This document shows, one piece after another, positions 63,288 through 64,000 of a stretch of DNA of 64,000 nucleotides. A program made the position numbers and the translations under genes. This DNA comes from Gambelia wislizenii (taxonomy: Eukaryota; Chordata; Lepidosauria; Squamata; Crotaphytidae), in NCBI GenBank assembly GCA_030847615.1, contig JAUMIR010000003.1:290526265-290590264 (forward strand), written 5' to 3'. Each line of letters begins with the position of its first letter. Position 1 is the first letter of the stretch. The notes under the pieces were generated by a model. The model had not been told where the DNA came from. It saw only the letters and a list, made by a program, of their open reading frames with translations, and ran no database searches.

Positions 63288-64000
63288 CCTTAATGTGAAA
63301 GTCTGAATGTGCCCACAGATCAGTCTACTGAAGAGCTTTCCTGTTACAATGAATAGGGATGCAAAAATCTGACAGTCTTTATTTCTTTGTATCCTACTAT
63401 CTTTCTGGCTCTGTGGTGGTTCCATATCAGGTTCCAATACTTTCCATATGGAAATGTTACACATATTCTTGTGCATTTTGTTCGCTAATGTACAAATTTT
63501 GTATTTTTATTTTGTAATGTGTATTTTGTACACATTGTTGTTGGGTTTTTGTATTTTAGTCATTCTTTCCCTTTGACTAAAAGGTGTTGGTGTGTCTCTA
63601 TCAAATGTATGTGCTTTTTTCAACCTTTTATTTCTTTCTTTTTTGAAATTTGGTGCACATGTTCCAAATGAACCCAAGACATGAGACACTCCATCCTGTC
63701 TTACATCTTGTTGAGCATGAACTGGATATTCCATATGGAAATACAAATTCAAACAATTTCTTTACCAAAAAACAAACAAAAAACCAACAACCCTATATTT
63801 GGAGGCAATTTGTGCATACAGCTGTAAGTCATGAAATAATGATATACATCTTTGTCACTCTTTCATCAATGCAACATGATATATAGTCAGGTGTCATAAT
63901 TATACATAAATACAGTATTCACTGGCTAACCATATGGAAACCTTTTATCAGTTGTATAAACTTCATGACTGTAGCAGCACATAAGCAAAGTTTTTATCCT
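62516..64000. other. No gene seen; (GT)n microsatellite
   Basis: GT run at 63245-63277 followed by TATATA. Otherwise plain AT-rich DNA; chance frames such as 63090-63476 cross the microsatellite. Confidence 0.45.

Overview
The window looks like intergenic DNA from a squamate reptile, most likely a lizard. The evidence is the mix of mobile elements: tRNA-derived SINEs of Sauria type, 5S-rRNA-derived SINEs with a BovB-type tail, BovB and L2 and CR1 LINEs, Penelope-like, DIRS and Ngaro elements, and hAT- and Tigger-like DNA transposons. I found no host protein-coding gene, tRNA or rRNA gene. Every long reading frame that makes sense as protein belongs to a retroelement, and almost all are broken. 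Species cannot be told from this sequence.

Layout. 1-5136: Ngaro retrotransposon A (+), cut by the window start, with decayed gag, RT/RNase H, tyrosine recombinase and SGNH hydrolase. 5-13 kb: AT-rich DNA with a hAT-like element, a Tigger-like fragment and a hairpin. 13.2-15.6 kb: two Penelope-like fragments in inverted orientation, one interrupted by a ~205-bp insert with a second copy nearby. 18.2-19.4 kb: L2 and BovB LINE remnants. 20.9-21.8 kb: Ngaro terminal fragment inside a small DNA-transposon-like repeat. 22.8-24.3 kb: cluster of SINEs. 25.6-29.4 kb: internally deleted DIRS element (gag and recombinase kept, most RT/RNase H lost) with a SINE inside gag. 29.4-30.3, 50.5-52.3 and 53.2-53.7 kb: elements with shared ends and a satellite core. 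33.1-35.5 kb: CR1 (-) with intact ORF1 and endonuclease but no reverse transcriptase or 3' end. 38.1-45.3 kb: a 7.1-kb insertion splitting a 5S-SINE and flanked by a 10-bp direct repeat; it contains a 340-bp palindrome and the most complete element here, Ngaro B (-). 45.4 and 56.4-57.6 kb: two copies of a LINE with a C-terminal zinc-finger-like motif. 59.4-60.3 kb: L2 3' end. 61.1-61.9 kb: Tigger-like element filled with palindromic tandem repeats.

How the parts work together. The Ngaro elements carry the usual set for tyrosine-recombinase retrotransposition: a gag with a Cys/His motif, RT and RNase H to copy RNA, and a recombinase to integrate. A hydrolase lies downstream of the recombinase. 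Both Ngaro copies keep a TACTRAC box at the recombinase stop codon, then a pyrimidine tract and AG, then the hydrolase in the same splice phase. This suggests the hydrolase is reached by splicing. Ngaro B also has a CpG-rich TATA/GC-box promoter and, in its transcribed leader, four same-orientation matches to the CTCF core motif. CR1 ORF1 carries a second, separate SGNH hydrolase. The promoter plus CTCF-like array and the conserved splice acceptor are the two observations most worth testing.
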